A DNA stretch of 34,708 nt from Campylobacterales bacterium (GTDB lineage: Bacteria > Campylobacterota > Campylobacteria > Campylobacterales > QNZT01): the NCBI GenBank assembly GCA_027023405.1, contig JALVVN010000040.1, positions 1-34,708 on the forward strand. The letters run 5' to 3'. Both the position numbers and the translations under genes were made by a program. The notes beneath the pieces are model-generated. The model ran no database searches and was not told where the DNA came from. It worked only from the letters and a program-made list of their open reading frames with translations. Positions 34,539 to 34,708 of this stretch are shown here, one piece after another. Position 1 is the first letter of the stretch; every line of letters begins with the position of its first letter.

Positions 34539-34580
34539 AAATCTCGAAATAGAATTCTTTGAATTTGTATTTCGAGATTT
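34539..34580. terminator. Perfect 13-bp hairpin between a gene end and the SLC13 promoter
   Basis: Arms AAATCTCGAAATA (34539-34551) and TATTTCGAGATTT (34568-34580) around a 16-base loop. It starts directly after the stop of the partial gene at 34586 on the minus strand. There is no T-run, so it may be a terminator, an operator of the SLC13 gene or a repeat. Confidence 0.55.
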
Positions 34581-34585
34581 GAGGG

Positions 34586-34708
34586 TTAGGCAGTGGCATC
34601 CTCAAATTGAAGTTTAATCGCCTCTTGCAATGAAACAGTATCTAATCCATAGGACTTCGCAAGTTCTAGTGCATTTTGAATCTTTTGTTCCTGCTCTATG
34701 GCTTGTGT
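34586..34708 (-). CDS. C-terminal fragment of an unknown gene
   Basis: The last 40 residues of a frame entering from the right edge, rich in Ala, Glu, Gln and Leu (ALELAKSYGLDTVSLQEAI) and probably helical, ending EDATA before the TAA. I do not recognise it. The frame is open to the window edge, and a hairpin right after the stop supports a real gene end. Confidence 0.55.
   Translation of the reverse strand, partial: TQAIEQEQKIQNALELAKSYGLDTVSLQEAIKLQFEDATA

Overview
The window looks like a chromosomal segment of a free-living member of the Campylobacterota (Epsilonproteobacteria), most like the Sulfurimonas/Sulfurovum/Sulfuricurvum lineages. The genus is an inference. The evidence is gene order known from Helicobacter and Campylobacter: a TPR protein followed by rnhA-rnc-aroC, and htrA followed by an OmpR-type regulator and kinase matching cprRS. 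An MqnP-type prenyltransferase (futalosine menaquinone route), cytosolic CZB chemoreceptors and strong AAGGAG ribosome sites fit as well. Genes are tightly packed and many overlap by 4 to 30 bp. I see no tRNA, rRNA, CRISPR array, transposase or integrase gene.

Layout. 1-2915 (minus) is the upstream part of a large SpvB/TcdB-type (Rhs/Tc-toxin-like) gene. Its 3' end lies outside the window and its 5' end has no usable start codon. 2899-3068 is an AT-rich imperfect palindrome whose ends carry a 20-bp motif seen twice more in the window. 3189-7034 (minus) is the operon TPR/zinc-finger protein - rnhA - rnc - aroC - methyltransferase. 7144-9509 (plus) is a von Willebrand A lipoprotein overlapping moeA. 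9537-12629 (minus) holds a lipid-anchored cytochrome c on a long Ala/Lys stalk, queD, queE and moaA. 12704-14504 (plus) is an Aer/CetB-like PAS protein overlapping a soluble CZB chemoreceptor. 14482-17070 (minus) holds a divergent uracil-DNA glycosylase, two conserved small proteins and mqnP. 17188-21007 (minus) holds a lipoprotein, an OmpA protein, a thioredoxin-like protein and gltX. 21092-22408 (plus) is a SurA-like chaperone and a small beta-barrel protein. 22473-24925 holds a repetitive lipoprotein, a glycine-zipper lipoprotein, a small membrane protein and a TlpD-like chemoreceptor. 24938-28013 holds a CmoA-like methyltransferase and a two-subunit fumarate reductase/succinate dehydrogenase-type enzyme. 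28028-34474 holds a PiT phosphate permease, htrA-cprR-cprS and an SLC13 anion transporter. A gene fragment ends the window.

How the genes work together. There is a cell-envelope theme: HtrA with CprRS, the SurA-like chaperone, OmpA, the small barrel, several lipoproteins and the LapB-like TPR protein. There is a redox theme: the flavoprotein/iron-sulfur pair, the tethered cytochrome, MqnP, and MoaA/MoeA for molybdenum cofactor. QueD and QueE supply preQ0/queuosine precursors, and the two chemoreceptor systems probably sense redox or energy state.

The points most worth a second look are the start-less toxin-like gene at an inverted-repeat junction, the dispersed repeat family placed at gene ends, the flavoprotein whose FAD-linking histidine is glutamine, the stalked cytochrome, and the divergent uracil glycosylase. 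None of these is proven to be a new system. The 2.9-3.1 kb junction is the best candidate for something undescribed.
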